A stretch of DNA of 64,000 nt. Origin: Arbacia lixula. Its lineage: Eukaryota > Echinodermata > Echinoidea > Arbacioida > Arbaciidae. Where the stretch lies: NCBI GenBank assembly GCA_963669155.1, contig OZ022593.1:17823289-17887288 (forward strand), written 5' to 3'. A program made the translations under genes and the position numbers. The notes below the pieces were generated by a model that was given only the letters and a program-made list of their open reading frames with translations, made no database searches and was not told the DNA's origin. Shown in pieces: positions 22,195 to 32,404 of this stretch. Every line of letters begins with the position of its first letter. Position 1 is the stretch's first letter.

Positions 22195-22249
22195 AAATTG
22201 GCGTTGGGACAATGAATGTGTGGGGAATAGGAGTTATTTAATTGTCTCT

Positions 22250-22425
22250 TGAAAGTTCATTAACCTTATAATTTACCAACCAACATCGAGAGTATCCTGT
22301 ATCTCTGGAATGAATGCCAAGAATTCTTGGCATTCACTTTACAGATACCGGATACTATCAATGTTAATACTTTGAATGCACAGGGAATTTGAAAGTTCAT
22401 TGACCTTACAATTTACCAACCAACA
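22250..22425. repeat. Near-perfect palindrome between direct repeats
   Basis: The centre GAATGCCAAGAATTCTTGGCATTC (zero loop, around 22323) extends outward to ATCGAGAGTATCCTGTATCT and its partner AGATACCGGATACTATCAATG. On both sides stands GAAAGTTCATTRACCTTAYAATTTACCAACCAACATC (22249 and 22389). The right palindrome arm resembles 21905-21945. This could be a small foldback element with duplicated flanks. Confidence 0.75.
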
Positions 22426-22509
22426 TCAATCACAACTCTTTATAAGCCAGGGCCCAAGTTAACAAATGTATGGATTGTAAGTATATAATTAGATATCATT
22501 TCTGTTATA

Positions 22510-22680
22510 TACACACACACACACATGCACGCACGCACGCATACAAACATATAAAACGAGACACGCAACACACTTTGCCTTTATTACATCTAACCCCCAC
22601 CCCCAACACTCACACACACTCACAAACACACAAACATACACACACAAACACACACACACACTCATACACAAACACACACA
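22510..22680. repeat. (AC)n-rich tract
   Basis: Interrupted AC, GCAC and CACA runs, with a pyrimidine patch in the middle. Confidence 0.95.
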
Positions 22681-23149
22681 GATTTTAGCTTATTTGATGT
22701 TTGAGGTCTGGGGGCAGGGAGTAGAAGAAGTCAGGGGAGGAGGAGGAGTAATATCAGAAGATGTAGCAGTGGGAAACTGTGATATACTGAACTTCTGTGC
22801 AGTGCAGCAGTCTGATAAGTGGGAGTAAATCAGTATTGATAGATTAGTACTTAAGGCTTCAGAGTGCCAATACAATATCCTAAGATCATGTTTTCATCCA
22901 TTTTCCAAAGCTAGAAATAAGCATTTCTATTCCAGATGCTATGTTTTCTAGGATTTGGGTAGATATTAATGCACCAATATTTGTTAATTCAAAATTTCCC
23001 CCAAATTTGTATTTCTTTCAGTGATAAGCCAGGATCAGTGTTTAAAAGTGGATAAATGCAAGAGCATATGTATGCTATTGAGACATTTATACACTGGTAA
23101 TACACACCATTTCCATAGGGCAGTATGGAGTCTGGCATAGAAGGATGTA
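22681..23149. other. No gene seen
   Basis: No supported feature. Confidence 0.5.
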
Positions 23150-23807
23150 CAGTTGAGGCCGAAAGCTGAAATACATCCATGAAATACAGTGAAATTTGTT
23201 CGCTTGCCAAACATGGTAAAATTAACTACATGTGTATATCTTCAGAAATATAAATACTACCATGACGAATTTGGTATCAAATGAAAAAGCGCATTAAGCT
23301 CTTTGACATGTTTGGGATGCCATTGGGATAAAATTATATTTCAGGTGGAATTTTCTTTGAAGAAAAAATGTAATTTTTGTGCCAAATGTATTCTATTGTT
23401 TATCATATTTTCAAACATTGTTTCATAGAAATGTATAAATGTCAAATCTATGATTTATACTATATTTTCTATCCTGATATGTCACCACTGAACAAAAAAG
23501 TATAATCTGAAGTCTTTATGTTGAGAAGTAACTAGCAAAAATATTAAATGTTTTTGTGAAGCTTTTATTTTTAATTTGTCTATAATATGAAGGTTTTTGG
23601 GAAAAAAATGACACCTAGATATTTTTCAGCTCCTGATGACAAAGCAATGTAATGAAGGGGCATGACATACAATGTACTCATTTGTTTGATATCAAATTTG
23701 TCATGATAGTACAAATTTTTATAAGATACAGTACATTTTATGATGTTTGGCAAATGTCAACTTTTCTTTGAATTTCCTGGGTGTATGTAAACTTCTGGCC
23801 TCAACTG
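23150..23807. mobile_element. Non-autonomous Tc1-like element with long arms (family T)
   Basis: Left end CAGTTGAGGCCGAAAGCTGA after TA, right end (other strand) CAGTTGAGGCCAGAAGTTTA followed by TG, so one target TA has decayed. Arms of about 200 bp match imperfectly (CTTGCCAAACAT, ATGACRAATTTGRTATCAAA). The end motif with AAGTTTACATACACCCAGG is like salmonid-type Tc1 elements. There is no transposase frame. A half copy lies at 10050-10325. Confidence 0.82.
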
Positions 23808-24240
23808 TGTCATCAGACTCCCTTTGTTATATCTCTTAGAATACTAACAGCAGGTTCGAGAATATAAGCGTTTGTAAATGCTGATTGTAGAATAATTGGA
23901 TACAATCACAGCCTAATTGGTATCTCATCACATCTTGGCAAAGCATTGGAGTCTGAAGAGTAATAAGAGCTGTCAGACAAGCTTAATCATCGAGTATTAT
24001 CACTTTGTTTTCTTCAGGAGGCGGAACATATCACATTATCCCGTAATGAGAAAGCCATCTGCTCAAGACTCCTCCAAGCATTTCCTGAAGATGACATATA
24101 AATCTGTGCACCATATTCAGGAAGCAGGCTAGAATCCAGTCTTTCTAGACCCAGTTCTTCAAGACTGAAGAATATTTTGGACAAGATGTACCTTAAAATG
24201 ATAGATGCTTGTAAGATGGAGGTAATAATATCTTGACGTA
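23808..24240. other. No gene seen
   Basis: No supported feature. Confidence 0.5.
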
Positions 24241-24770
24241 AAGAGATTCCCCATTTTTTCTCCCTCCTCTCCCCTCCTCTTCTCTCCTACTCGCCTTGCC
24301 TTCACTCCAATCTCTCTCCCCTTGTCCCCTTCCAACTTTTCTCTTCCCTCCCCCTTTCTCCTCATCCTCATATCCAATCTTATCAATAAATTCATGTGTC
24401 ACATACATGTATATTTGACCCCCCCATTTAACCTCACCACCCCTCCTTTTCTCCCCCTTACCTTGACTTCATTCCAACCCCCTCCCCTTGTCCCCTTTCC
24501 CTTCCCCCTTCCTATCACCTCTCTTGCTCTCTCCTCAGCCTCACATCCCATCTTGTTCATAAGTTGATAAATTGCCAGAGATTTGACCCCCCCCCCCTAA
24601 CTTTCCTTCCATTCCTCTCCTCTTTTCTCCCCATTGCCTTGCCTTCACTCCAACTCCCTCCTCTGTACCCCCCTCCTCTGTATCCCCCCCCCCCCCCGCC
24701 TCTCCAACCCTCCTCCAATCACCTTTCTTACTCCCCCTCCCTGCATTCCCCTCACCCTCTCATCTAACCT
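24241..24770. repeat. Pyrimidine-rich tract
   Basis: C/T-rich with three rough repeats of CCTTGCCTTCACTCCAAYYTC followed by a poly-C patch (24420, 24588, 24686), about 160-180 bp apart. Pro/Ser-rich frames across it are by-products. Confidence 0.7.
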
Positions 24771-25082
24771 CATCATCATCTCTGCATGAGGTAAGATATA
24801 AACATATTCTTAAGACTGATAAAAAAAAAGCCTCCACAATACAACACATACACACACAAAATGTACAAATGTAAAAAAGAAGAGGCAAGCCAATACATAC
24901 AAAATGATGGATAAGAACCAGACGAATCTGGCCGAAAATTCTGGATCTTTAATCGGGCAAGGCATCGCTGAAAATGGGTCCCCAGATACCTTAGTTAATA
25001 CGCAGGCTCTGCCGCTAATGGGCCAGCTCTTCTCTAAGTGCAGGGGTCCACAAATAGGGGATGGGAATCTGTGACGGAATCT
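24771..25082. other. No gene seen
   Basis: Nothing assignable; leads into a family F element. Confidence 0.4.
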
Positions 25083-25281
25083 CGCCTGGCGTGCAGGCTG
25101 TTCCTTAAATAGATACTAACAAATAGAGTCTGGTGCTCTGAGACTAGTCAATTTATCCTTCTTTTTTCTGAGTCCGACCAAGGAACTGAAGAAGAAGAAA
25201 TTGGGAAGGATCTACTGAAGCCAAATCCCAGAACCTAATAAATTGGTCTAGAAATGCAGAACAGCCTGAAAGTTAGGCTAA
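25083..25281 (+). mobile_element. MITE family F copy
   Basis: Left GCCTGGCGTGCAGGCTGTTC, interior AGAGTCTGGTGCTCTGAGACTAGTCAAT, right ACAGCCTGAAAGTTAGGCTA. It agrees with 63696-63897 in order and spacing. Length about 200 bp. Confidence 0.7.
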
Positions 25282-25497
25282 CAAAACCCTGAGCTGTGGG
25301 TATTCTGCAGGCACTGACTGGATTGAGCCCAGGTGTCTGCAAGAAAGACTAGCACCACGAGTAGTCAGCTGTGGGGATGTGGATGCATGTACAAACATAT
25401 ACAAGCAAGTCTTTGTATTTCAGACTCAGTCACTGACATGGGTTTCTGCCTGCAATCTAGTAACTGGGCATTAGCTGAGTGCCTTATAGCCTGACTT

Positions 25498-25712
25498 TCC
25501 GTCTGTCGGACATTTCTAACTTAAGCTGAAAATTAGGGTCTGGTACTCCTAGACTAGTAATATGTCCAATCTCCTCTTATCTAAGTCTATCAATCCAAGG
25601 AAGAAGTCTAGAATTATTAGTGGCATTCTGACAGACATGTTTATTAAATAGAATATATCTGCTATATTATATACTTTGAATAGAAATGTTCAACAATCTG
25701 AAAGTTAGGCTA
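25498..25712 (+). mobile_element. MITE family F copy
   Basis: Left AGCCTGACTTTCCGTCTGTC, interior GGGTCTGGTACTCCTAGACTAGTAAT, right CAACAATCTGAAAGTTAGGCTA. More diverged than the neighbour at 25083. Confidence 0.65.
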
Positions 25713-25740
25713 AGAATCAAATATGCCCCACAGAGGGGGA

Positions 25741-25765
25741 AGGGGGTGGGGGGGGGGGGGGGGGT
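25741..25765. repeat. Poly-G run
   Basis: GGGGGTGGGGG then about fifteen more Gs. Confidence 0.95.
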
Positions 25766-26049
25766 TGTCATGGGCTTTCAGAGAAACCACTACCATCTAC
25801 ACATACTACTGTATTTACATATTCCTGAACAGTGCACTGCGGACTCATTTACAGATAAGCTTCTGCAAACACATAGCAGTGTATATAAGAAATCTACAAA
25901 CAGATGGCGCTTGATAGCAGAACAGCTATAGGCTATTTTAATATCTAGCTTAAATCTCTCAAACAAGGCATTAGCAATATTGTGTCTCGCCCACTTGCGA
26001 AAATAACCAGAAATATCGCGATCTCCGTTGCTACGCAAAAGAATTGTAT

Positions 26050-27148
26050 CCCTGACCTCAAATGACCTTTGACCTTATCCTGTGACCTCCAACGGTACCA
26101 TAACATGAAGGTACCCCCAGTGCATCTATGACCCAAGTTAGGTTGTAATCCAAGCAACCTATGTGAAGTTATTTGTCAAAAGAGAGTCTTGCAGGTAAAC
26201 TTTAACGTATGACCTCAAATGACCTTTGACCTTATCCTGTGACCTCCAACAGCACCATAACATGAAGGTACCCCTAGTGCATCTATGACCCAAGTTAGGT
26301 TGTAATCCAAGCAACCTATGTGAAGTTATTTGTCAAAAGAGAGTCTTGCAGGTAAACTTTAACGTATGACCTCAAATGACCTTTGACCTTATCCTGTGAC
26401 CTCCAACGGCACCATAACATGAAGGTACCCCCAGTGCATCTATGACCCAAGTTAGGTTGTAATCCAAGCAACCCATGTGAAGTTATTTGTCAAAAGAGAG
26501 TCTTGCAGGTAAACTTTAACGTATGACCTCAAATGACCTTTGACCTTATCCTGTGACCTCCAACGGTACCATAACATGAAGGTACCCCCAGTGCATCTGT
26601 GACCCAAGTTAGGTTGTAATCCAAGCAACCCATGTGAAGTTATTTGTCAAAAGAGAGTCTTGCAGGTAAACTTTAACGTATGACCTCAAATGACCTTTGA
26701 CCCTATCCTGTGACCTCCAACGGTACCATAACATGAAGGTACCCCCAGTGCATCTATGACCCAAGTTAGGTTGTAATCCAAGCAACCTATGTGAAGTTAT
26801 TTGTCAAAAGAGAGTCTTGCAGGTAAACTTTAACGTATGACCTCAAATGACCTTTGACCTTATCCTGTGACCTCCAACGGCACCATAACATGAAGGTACC
26901 CCCAGTGCATCTATGACCCAAGTTAGGTTGTAATCCAAGCAACCCATGTGAAGTTATTTGTCAAAAGAGAGTCTTGCAGGTAAACTTTAACGTATGACCT
27001 CAAATGACCTTTGACCTTATCCTGTGACCTCCAACGGTACCATAACATGAAGGTACCCCCAGTGCATCTATGACCCAAGTTAGGTTGTAATCCAAGCAAC
27101 CCATGTGAAGTTATTTGTCAAAAGAGAGTCTTGCAGGTAAACTTTAAC
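26050..27148. repeat. Seven 157-bp units carrying nuclear-receptor half-sites
   Basis: Units start at 26050, 26207, 26364, 26521, 26678, 26835 and 26992, all exactly 157 bp and nearly identical. Each begins with TGACCT-4-TGACCT-1-TGACCT-7-TGACCT. On the minus strand that is AGGTCA in DR7, DR1 and DR4 spacing; unit 5 has one base changed in the DR1. A further GGGTCA half-site occurs at TGACCCAAGTT. Whether any receptor binds is not shown by the sequence. Confidence 0.97.
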
Positions 27149-27153
27149 ATTTG

Positions 27154-27235
27154 TGACGGACGACGGACGGACGACGGACGACGGACGGACGACGGACGGA
27201 CGACGGACGGACGACGGACGGACGACGGACGGACG
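27154..27235. repeat. (GACGGACG)n minisatellite inside pearl element 1
   Basis: GACGGACGACGGACG units, about 80 bp. Asp/Arg-rich frames in either sense are translations of it. Confidence 0.95.
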
Positions 27236-27410
27236 CCATTTGGATCCCTTAGTCTCGCCTTCACCTCCGGTGGGCGAGACAAAAATGATATGACCAAATG
27301 GTCCACTGTTGTTGCATATACCATCTCTAATATACCTCATATGTATTCTCTGGGCACATTCTAGCAATTTGGGGAAAAGTAAAAATTGCTTCCTACTTTT
27401 ATTCCTTACA

Positions 27411-27934
27411 CCCTAGTCACACTAGAGGCGGAATAAGCCGGAATGCCATCGGAATGAAAATTCTTGGCACATTCCCGGATATTCGAAGTGCATTCTAAAA
27501 ATTCTGACTGCATACTGAGTGAATTTCAAATAATCGAGTCCATTCTTATGTCCAGCCCGAATGTTTTACTCATGCCCAAAACTTTCGAGGTGCATTCGAA
27601 CTGGAAAAATAACGAACGGCATTCAAAGTGCAGTCCAACAGTATTCTGACTGCATTCCAAATATTCTGACAACATTTCAACAACTTTCAAAAAAATTCTG
27701 ATCACATTCGTGGGAGAATCCAATCGCATAAAAGCACGGCTAGCTGTTACTGCAACGTCAGTCAGCATTGAGGAGTCACTGAGGAGCATTGAGGTCATGC
27801 CGCATTTGAACGGCATGTTTACATATTTAGATCAATTTGAAATTCCCTCCTGAATGTGGCTCGAATTTTGAAAAATTTCATTCCGGCTGATTCTGCTTAA
27901 TTCATGCTGATTCCGAATAAGTGTGACTGAGGCT
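27411..27934. mobile_element. MITE family K (GTCACACT...CGGAAT)
   Basis: Left CCCTAGTCACACTAGAGGCG, right (other strand) AGCCTCAGTCACACTTATTC, each followed by CGGAAT and AGCCGGAATG words. TTACA precedes (27406-27410) and follows (27935-27939), a possible 5-bp target duplication. The interior repeats GCATTC and ATTCTGACTGCATTC in several forms. Length about 524 bp. No transposase. Confidence 0.75.
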
Positions 27935-28245
27935 TTACATTTAAATTTCTTGGTTACCAAGGTGAGCCCCTGGCAATGAGAGGGTAATAATAAATGTTCA
28001 CAGGTTGGTGTTATATGGAGTGAGTGAAAAAACCAAACAAACTTGACGTACTTATTGCGACTATCTTCTTCTTCTTCCGTCCGCTAAAGCAAGGCAGGTG
28101 AATTTCTTTCTCTATCTTTATATTATGTACTGTCTTGCTTTAAGATTTTAATGTAAGTTTTGCTATTCTTAGTCGTGAATCAATTCTAGGCAAAATGCAA
28201 TTTTATTCATTCATATCAAACACAAATTGCTTTATGTTCAAATGG

Positions 28246-28251
28246 TACACC

Positions 28252-28282
<31 letters not shown>

Positions 28283-28340
28283 CCAGAGAGAAAGAGAGAG
28301 TGAAAAGAGGGAGAGAGGGAGAGGGAGAGAGAGACAAGAG
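28246..28340. repeat. (GA)n-rich tract
   Basis: GAGAGA with GGG interruptions, starting just after TGGTACACCA. Confidence 0.95.
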
Positions 28341-28625
28341 GGACACTTCACTCGCTGACTAGCAGCGTTTCTTTCCAGAATCGTTAAAACATCCATTTTA
28401 TATTTAAAGAAGAACACATCACTCTCAAAGAAAGTATTTTCTTTCCCCGTCAGAATATTGATTGAATATCTGACATTTATCAACCCCAAAACGAAAGATG
28501 TTATTTCAAATAAACTGCCTCCACAAAAAAAGACTTACTTCACACCGAGTCGATTCTCAGGGCTAACCCTCAACCCCTCTGGCCAACTAACCCCCTCCAC
28601 AGTTCTTGTTGCAGAAGTGAATAAG

Positions 28626-29100
28626 CTCAGAGGGCAGAGTGTAGCCTCGTGGCTAGGCCGCAGAGTGCACGGACACAATCGAGTCTGTAGACAACTACAC
28701 TCCAGCTCAAAGGAATTCGCATAGGGAAAGGGAAATGGAAGAAAGGGAAGGAGCCGCAGTTTTAAACTGCGGTCTACTTTGTCCAGTTCAGCATGAAACG
28801 TGATGGTTTTTAGGCTAAAGCATCATGTTTCATGCTGAACTGGACAAAATATACCCCGGTTTAAAACTGCGGCTCCTTCCCTTTCTTCACTTTCCCTATG
28901 CCAATTCCTTTGAGCTGGAGTGTATGTCTGCTAGCAGATTACGCCTTCTTCCCACTTGCTTTCCACTCACAAGCAAGTGGGGGTGTGGGGGTGGGTGGGG
29001 GGGGGGGGGTAGGGCATAGTCTTTGTTACCAGACATAGCTGTTGACAGACTAGATTGTGTCCATGCACTCCATAGCCTAGACTCTAGGCTATATGCTGAG
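28626..29100. mobile_element. Outer inverted-repeat element, split by a palindromic MITE
   Basis: Left arm 28626-28690 (CTCAGAGGGCAGAGTGTAGC...GGACACAATCGAGTCTGT) pairs with right arm 29033-29100 (inverse ...ACAGACTAGATTGTGTCC...GCTGAG). Inside lie the TA-flanked palindrome 28698-28922 and a poly-G patch (28979-29010). The left arm holds GTGGCTAGGCCG and AATCGAGTC, which faintly recall tRNA A and B boxes; I do not call it a SINE. Confidence 0.7.
28698..28922. mobile_element. Palindromic Tc1/mariner-like MITE, copy 2, whole
   Basis: TA at 28696-28697 and 28923-28924. Ends CACTCCAGCTCAAAGGAATT on both strands (one mismatch on the right). Arms of about 105 bp run through AAGGGAAGGAGCCGCAGTTT and TGTCCAGTTCAGCATGAAAC and meet at a loop containing TTTTAGGCTAAAG. 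Length 225 bp. Copy 1 is the one cut by the assembly gap. Confidence 0.92.
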
Positions 29101-29558
29101 TGGTGATTGTATAAATGGATTATTTGGTAGTGGAGGGGAGTGGAGAAAGGGTTTGTCTGTCTGTCAGTCTCTCTCTCTCTCTGCGTTATTTGAAATTCTG
29201 TGGGGGAATCGAACTGCCTTGCTTGCATCCCTGGTGCTTTCTCAAACAGGTGCGTCGCAGCCCATGGGTGGGCAACGCCGGAAATGAGGAAATTATGGGA
29301 AAGGTGTCGCGCCACTTCTCCCAATCGACACGCCGCGCCGCCACCACAGCCATAATGATAGACAGCGACGAATCCTGCATTATGTATATCTTGGCATAGA
29401 GGGCGCCCTTTTTTTAAGTAGGAAGTGTGTTTGTTTGCTACAGGTGTCCTCCGACGTAAGGTCAGATGTATGCACAACATGGATAAAGTTCTTGGTCACA
29501 ATGAGGTTTATGTTAGTCTCTGTGCAATGAGTTTGCATATTTGATTTGATCTTGGATA
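29101..29558. other. No gene called; GC-richer patch
   Basis: A 194-codon minus-strand frame (28896-29480) spans this but also runs through the MITE arm and poly-G, and shows no domain. The patch at 29230-29370 is GC-richer than its surroundings (GTCGCGCCACTTCTCC, CACGCCGCGCCGCCACC) and might be an exon or regulatory DNA; I cannot decide. Confidence 0.3.
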
Positions 29559-29715
29559 CTGTATACGTCACATTTTTCGCGAGTCTAAGTTTTCATGAAT
29601 CAGGACTTCTTGACAATGTTGCGAGTGCTGAGTACTAGTACTAGTAGTACATGTGCTCGAGTATGTTGTATTCATAATATCGCGTGTTGTCTAATTCATG
29701 AAATTCGCGTAGATA
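29559..29715. mobile_element. MITE family C, copy 3
   Basis: CTGTATACGTCACATTTTTC after TA, then TTCATGAATCAGGACTTC and ATCGCGTGTTGTCTAATTC. Its right terminal repeat is lost. Confidence 0.75.
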
Positions 29716-29784
29716 TCAGGGATTATGATATGAATTCCCCTTAAAATACACTCTTCAATTTCATTCCTCTTATAACCAAGGAGA

Positions 29785-30090
29785 GAGTAAGGCAGAGAGA
29801 GAGACAAAGAGACAGAGAGAGACAGAGAGACAGAGAGACAGAGAGAGAGAGAGAGAGAGAAGGGAGAAGTTAAGATGAAGAGTATGAAAGGAATAGTGAG
29901 GAAGATAAGGGGAGAAAGAAAGAGAACTAGAGAGAGAGGGAGAGAGAAATGAATAAAGGTTAAAGAAAAGAGAGATAGATGGAGAGAGAGCCTCAGGGAA
30001 AAATAAATAAAGATAAAGGGAAAGAGGGAGAGCAAGAGAGAATAAGACAGAGAGAGGAAGAAATACATAAAAGGGACAGAGACATGGAGA
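29785..30090. repeat. (GA)n-rich tract
   Basis: Purine-rich on the plus strand with GACAGAGA runs. The 150-codon minus and 109-codon plus frames are translations of this simple sequence. Confidence 0.9.
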
Positions 30091-30393
30091 ATCCTATAGT
30101 TAAAGTTCAAGAGGCTGAATATCATTACCAAACTGGGCGACACCCAATGCTACGCTTGGATCAGGTCAGGCCATTTTGGTGGACCGTTGCATGTAAAATA
30201 AACAGTTTGCCCACAGTGGGATGTTTTTTGATCACCCAAATCAGCATTCATTACACGGCTGCTAAAAAAAAAACACGCAGAAAAACCCACTCTGTCTACA
30301 GACTTTAAGCATCTAGATGGATTTCCAATTGCATAGGGCCATGAAAGGGGGAATCATACATACATACATGTATGAGCAAAACGTTTGTAAAAA

Positions 30394-30537
30394 AAATAAT
30401 GTTTTATACAATCACTCGAGAGGTTCATCTGATTGGAGCTACTACAGCTACAACGGTCTGACGAAGCTTGCAACCTCGCGAACGAAAGCTTACCATAAAA
30501 CAGGTAATTCTTCGTGATTGTGTAAAACAATGTTTTC
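30394..30537. mobile_element. Short inverted-repeat element with hammerhead-like core
   Basis: Left AATAATGTTTTATACAATCAC, right (other strand) AACATTGTTTTACACAATCAC, giving about 22 bp of inverted ends on a 144-bp element. In the middle CTGACGA (30458-30464) is followed after a TTGC/GCGA-type stem by GAAA (30484-30487). The spacing recalls a hammerhead core but stems I and III are not convincing. Confidence 0.65.
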
Positions 30538-30858
30538 TCATGTTTTGTATAATGTAAAGAAACTTGTGAATTTAGACAGATCATGATTACAGACTTTCAT
30601 CGTTCATGCATAGAAAAACATGACAATACCCACGGCATCACTTGTTTACCATGATTTGATTGTGTGAGATTAAAGTGTAAGTAATCAAAGATATAAATGA
30701 CTTATAAATCTTATAATGTATATCTGATTTCTCAACATCTCAGTCAAACACATGGCCCAAACATCCAGAAAAATGCAGTACAGTTTTAAAATCCATCTTT
30801 GAAAAAAAAAAGTATTGTACGACGAAGAAACTGCAGAGTAATTTACAGTACTGCTAAT
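30538..30858. other. No gene seen
   Basis: No supported feature. Confidence 0.5.
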
Positions 30859-31063
30859 CCCCTTTTACACTGTTTTTTATTTTTTTAGCCCCACACTATT
30901 CTTAAACCTATAATATTTTAAAAGCTTTTTTACAATAGCATTCAAAGCCCAGTACTATTTGCCAGACCCCAGCTAAGGAAATCCATGATGTTCATATTCA
31001 AAAGACTTCCCTTAGCCCCACCGAGAGCAAGGGGCTAAGGATTTTTTGCAAGTGTAAAAAGGG
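30859..31063. mobile_element. Family D relic, short
   Basis: CCCCTTTTACACTG at the left, CAAGTGTAAAAAGGG at the right, with TTAGCCCCACACTATTC and an inverted CCCTTAGCCCCACCGAGAGC near the right. About 205 bp; clearly older than 8824 and 17289. Confidence 0.7.
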
Positions 31064-32404
31064 TATAACTAACTAAATAACTAACAAAATACCTGTTAAA
31101 AACATCACATATTCATAAATCAAATATTGCATGATGACCAAACCAAGCAGAACCATACAGTAAATTACTGGCAACCGTTAAACTACCTTTTATCTTCAAA
31201 ATAAAGCATTGCATGAAACATGTAGCACAATAGCCACACACGTTCATGAAATCTGGGCAACAAACACGGCTGATTCCTATTGTAGCTTGCCATCTCTTCT
31301 CTGGAGGAGAGCTTGGTGCGTTGTTATAGTGACGGCAAACAATTAAAATGGCCTCCATTTTCAGCAAACAATGGGAGTTAATTGACGCTCCTTGGTCTGC
31401 GGAGCGCGACATCAATATCGGTGCTCTCTCATACCGTGATATCTTTAATTTTCTGCTGAAGAGAGAGGATGGGGCAATTGCGTCACATACGCAAACATTT
31501 ATATGGGGCATTTGGCTTACAATTAACGCAATGTGAGATCGTTGATTGTGGGTGGCCATGTCTGAATGAGGTGAGGTATGAAGACACACGTAAACAACTT
31601 CAATTAATGTAACATCCATTCATTATCCTACATGCATGTATAAACAATTTTCAGTGTGGGCAGAACGATGAGTCTGAATGACAGTGAAAGCAGTCTTCAT
31701 TTTGTCTTCAATCATCGTTTGGGAGTACTACATCTAAATGTCAACCAATCAATTAATCAATCAATCAATCAAGTTCTGTCCGTACTGCAAAAACTGAAAT
31801 GGTTCTTGCTGTCACTGAGCCCAGCAGTCGTGTCCGACATAATAAGAATACCCAGCATGCATTGCGAGTGCCCTATCTATGACTCTAATATTAATGTCTA
31901 GTATGTGATAAAATGACTGGTTTTGATTACCAGCATGTCTGCAAATTGTAAGTGGAGCTTTCAGGCAAAAGTTTCTCTTGGCAACATAACAGCGGTGCCC
32001 TCACATTTTTAATAATTGTTATTATTTATTCAGCATTTCAATAGAATACAGCATAAAAAGAAGCATGATTCATTCAAAACAGGAGTGAAACATATTTGTA
32101 TGGCTTGGATGCATGCAAAAAGCTGTAAGGGTAGGCGAATCTATAGATATCTATGGAGTATCGAAGTGTGATTTTAAATGAGCATCTTTGTTGTCATGAC
32201 AACTGGTTCCACTCGATGTGGGAAAAGAAAACAGCGGTGATCATAGAGGTGACTCTCATTGGGAGTGTCTGACACTAGCCCGCTAGACAATGTAGGACCA
32301 CTGAAACTCTCATTTGTGTTATATTGCTTAGAACCAGAAACCTGCTTAATTAATTTGAGGTTAGCATTACGGTTGAAAGGCACCTTTCTCTACACCTCAG
32401 AAAT
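31064..32404. other. No gene called; holds a weak candidate exon
   Basis: Free of visible repeats except an (AATC)n patch at 31747-31771. Both strands are open across about 31340-31540 (62 codons plus, part of 168 codons minus). See the separate entry. Confidence 0.4.
31348..31536 (+). other. Weak candidate exon or conserved element, 62 codons
   Basis: An ATG in good context (AAAATGGCC) opens a frame that begins MASIFSKQWELIDAPW and is balanced in amino-acid make-up, unlike the repeat-derived frames nearby. There is no domain I recognise, no clear splice donor and no neighbouring coding exon. The opposite strand is also open for 168 codons. It may be chance. Confidence 0.15.

Larger units (their letters stand above)
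25962..27285. mobile_element. Pearl/HINE-like Helentron-associated element, copy 1
   Basis: Order of parts: a unique left end (AACAAGGCATTAGCAATATT, with TTGTGTCTCGCCCAC), seven 157-bp tandem units, an ACGGACGG minisatellite, and a right end with GGATCCCTTAGTCTCGCC and CCGGTGGGCGAGACAAAAA. Short subterminal inverted repeats GTCTCGCCCAC/GTGGGCGAGAC face each other. A left part, central units of about 160 bp, an ACGG microsatellite and a hairpin-prone right end is the layout described for oyster pearl elements and for HINEs. No Rep/helicase frame. Copy 2 at 40636-42516 shares both termini exactly. Confidence 0.8.

Noticed and set aside
26050-27148. Possible CRISPR or satellite centromere array
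   Set aside because: Units of 157 bp join without spacers and sit within a bounded mobile element that has the same ends elsewhere.
27131-27364. Asp/Arg/Thr-repeat protein frames
   Set aside because: Translation of the ACGG minisatellite within the pearl-like element.
28896-29480. Minus-strand 194-codon frame
   Set aside because: Runs through a MITE arm, a poly-G patch and simple sequence; no domain.
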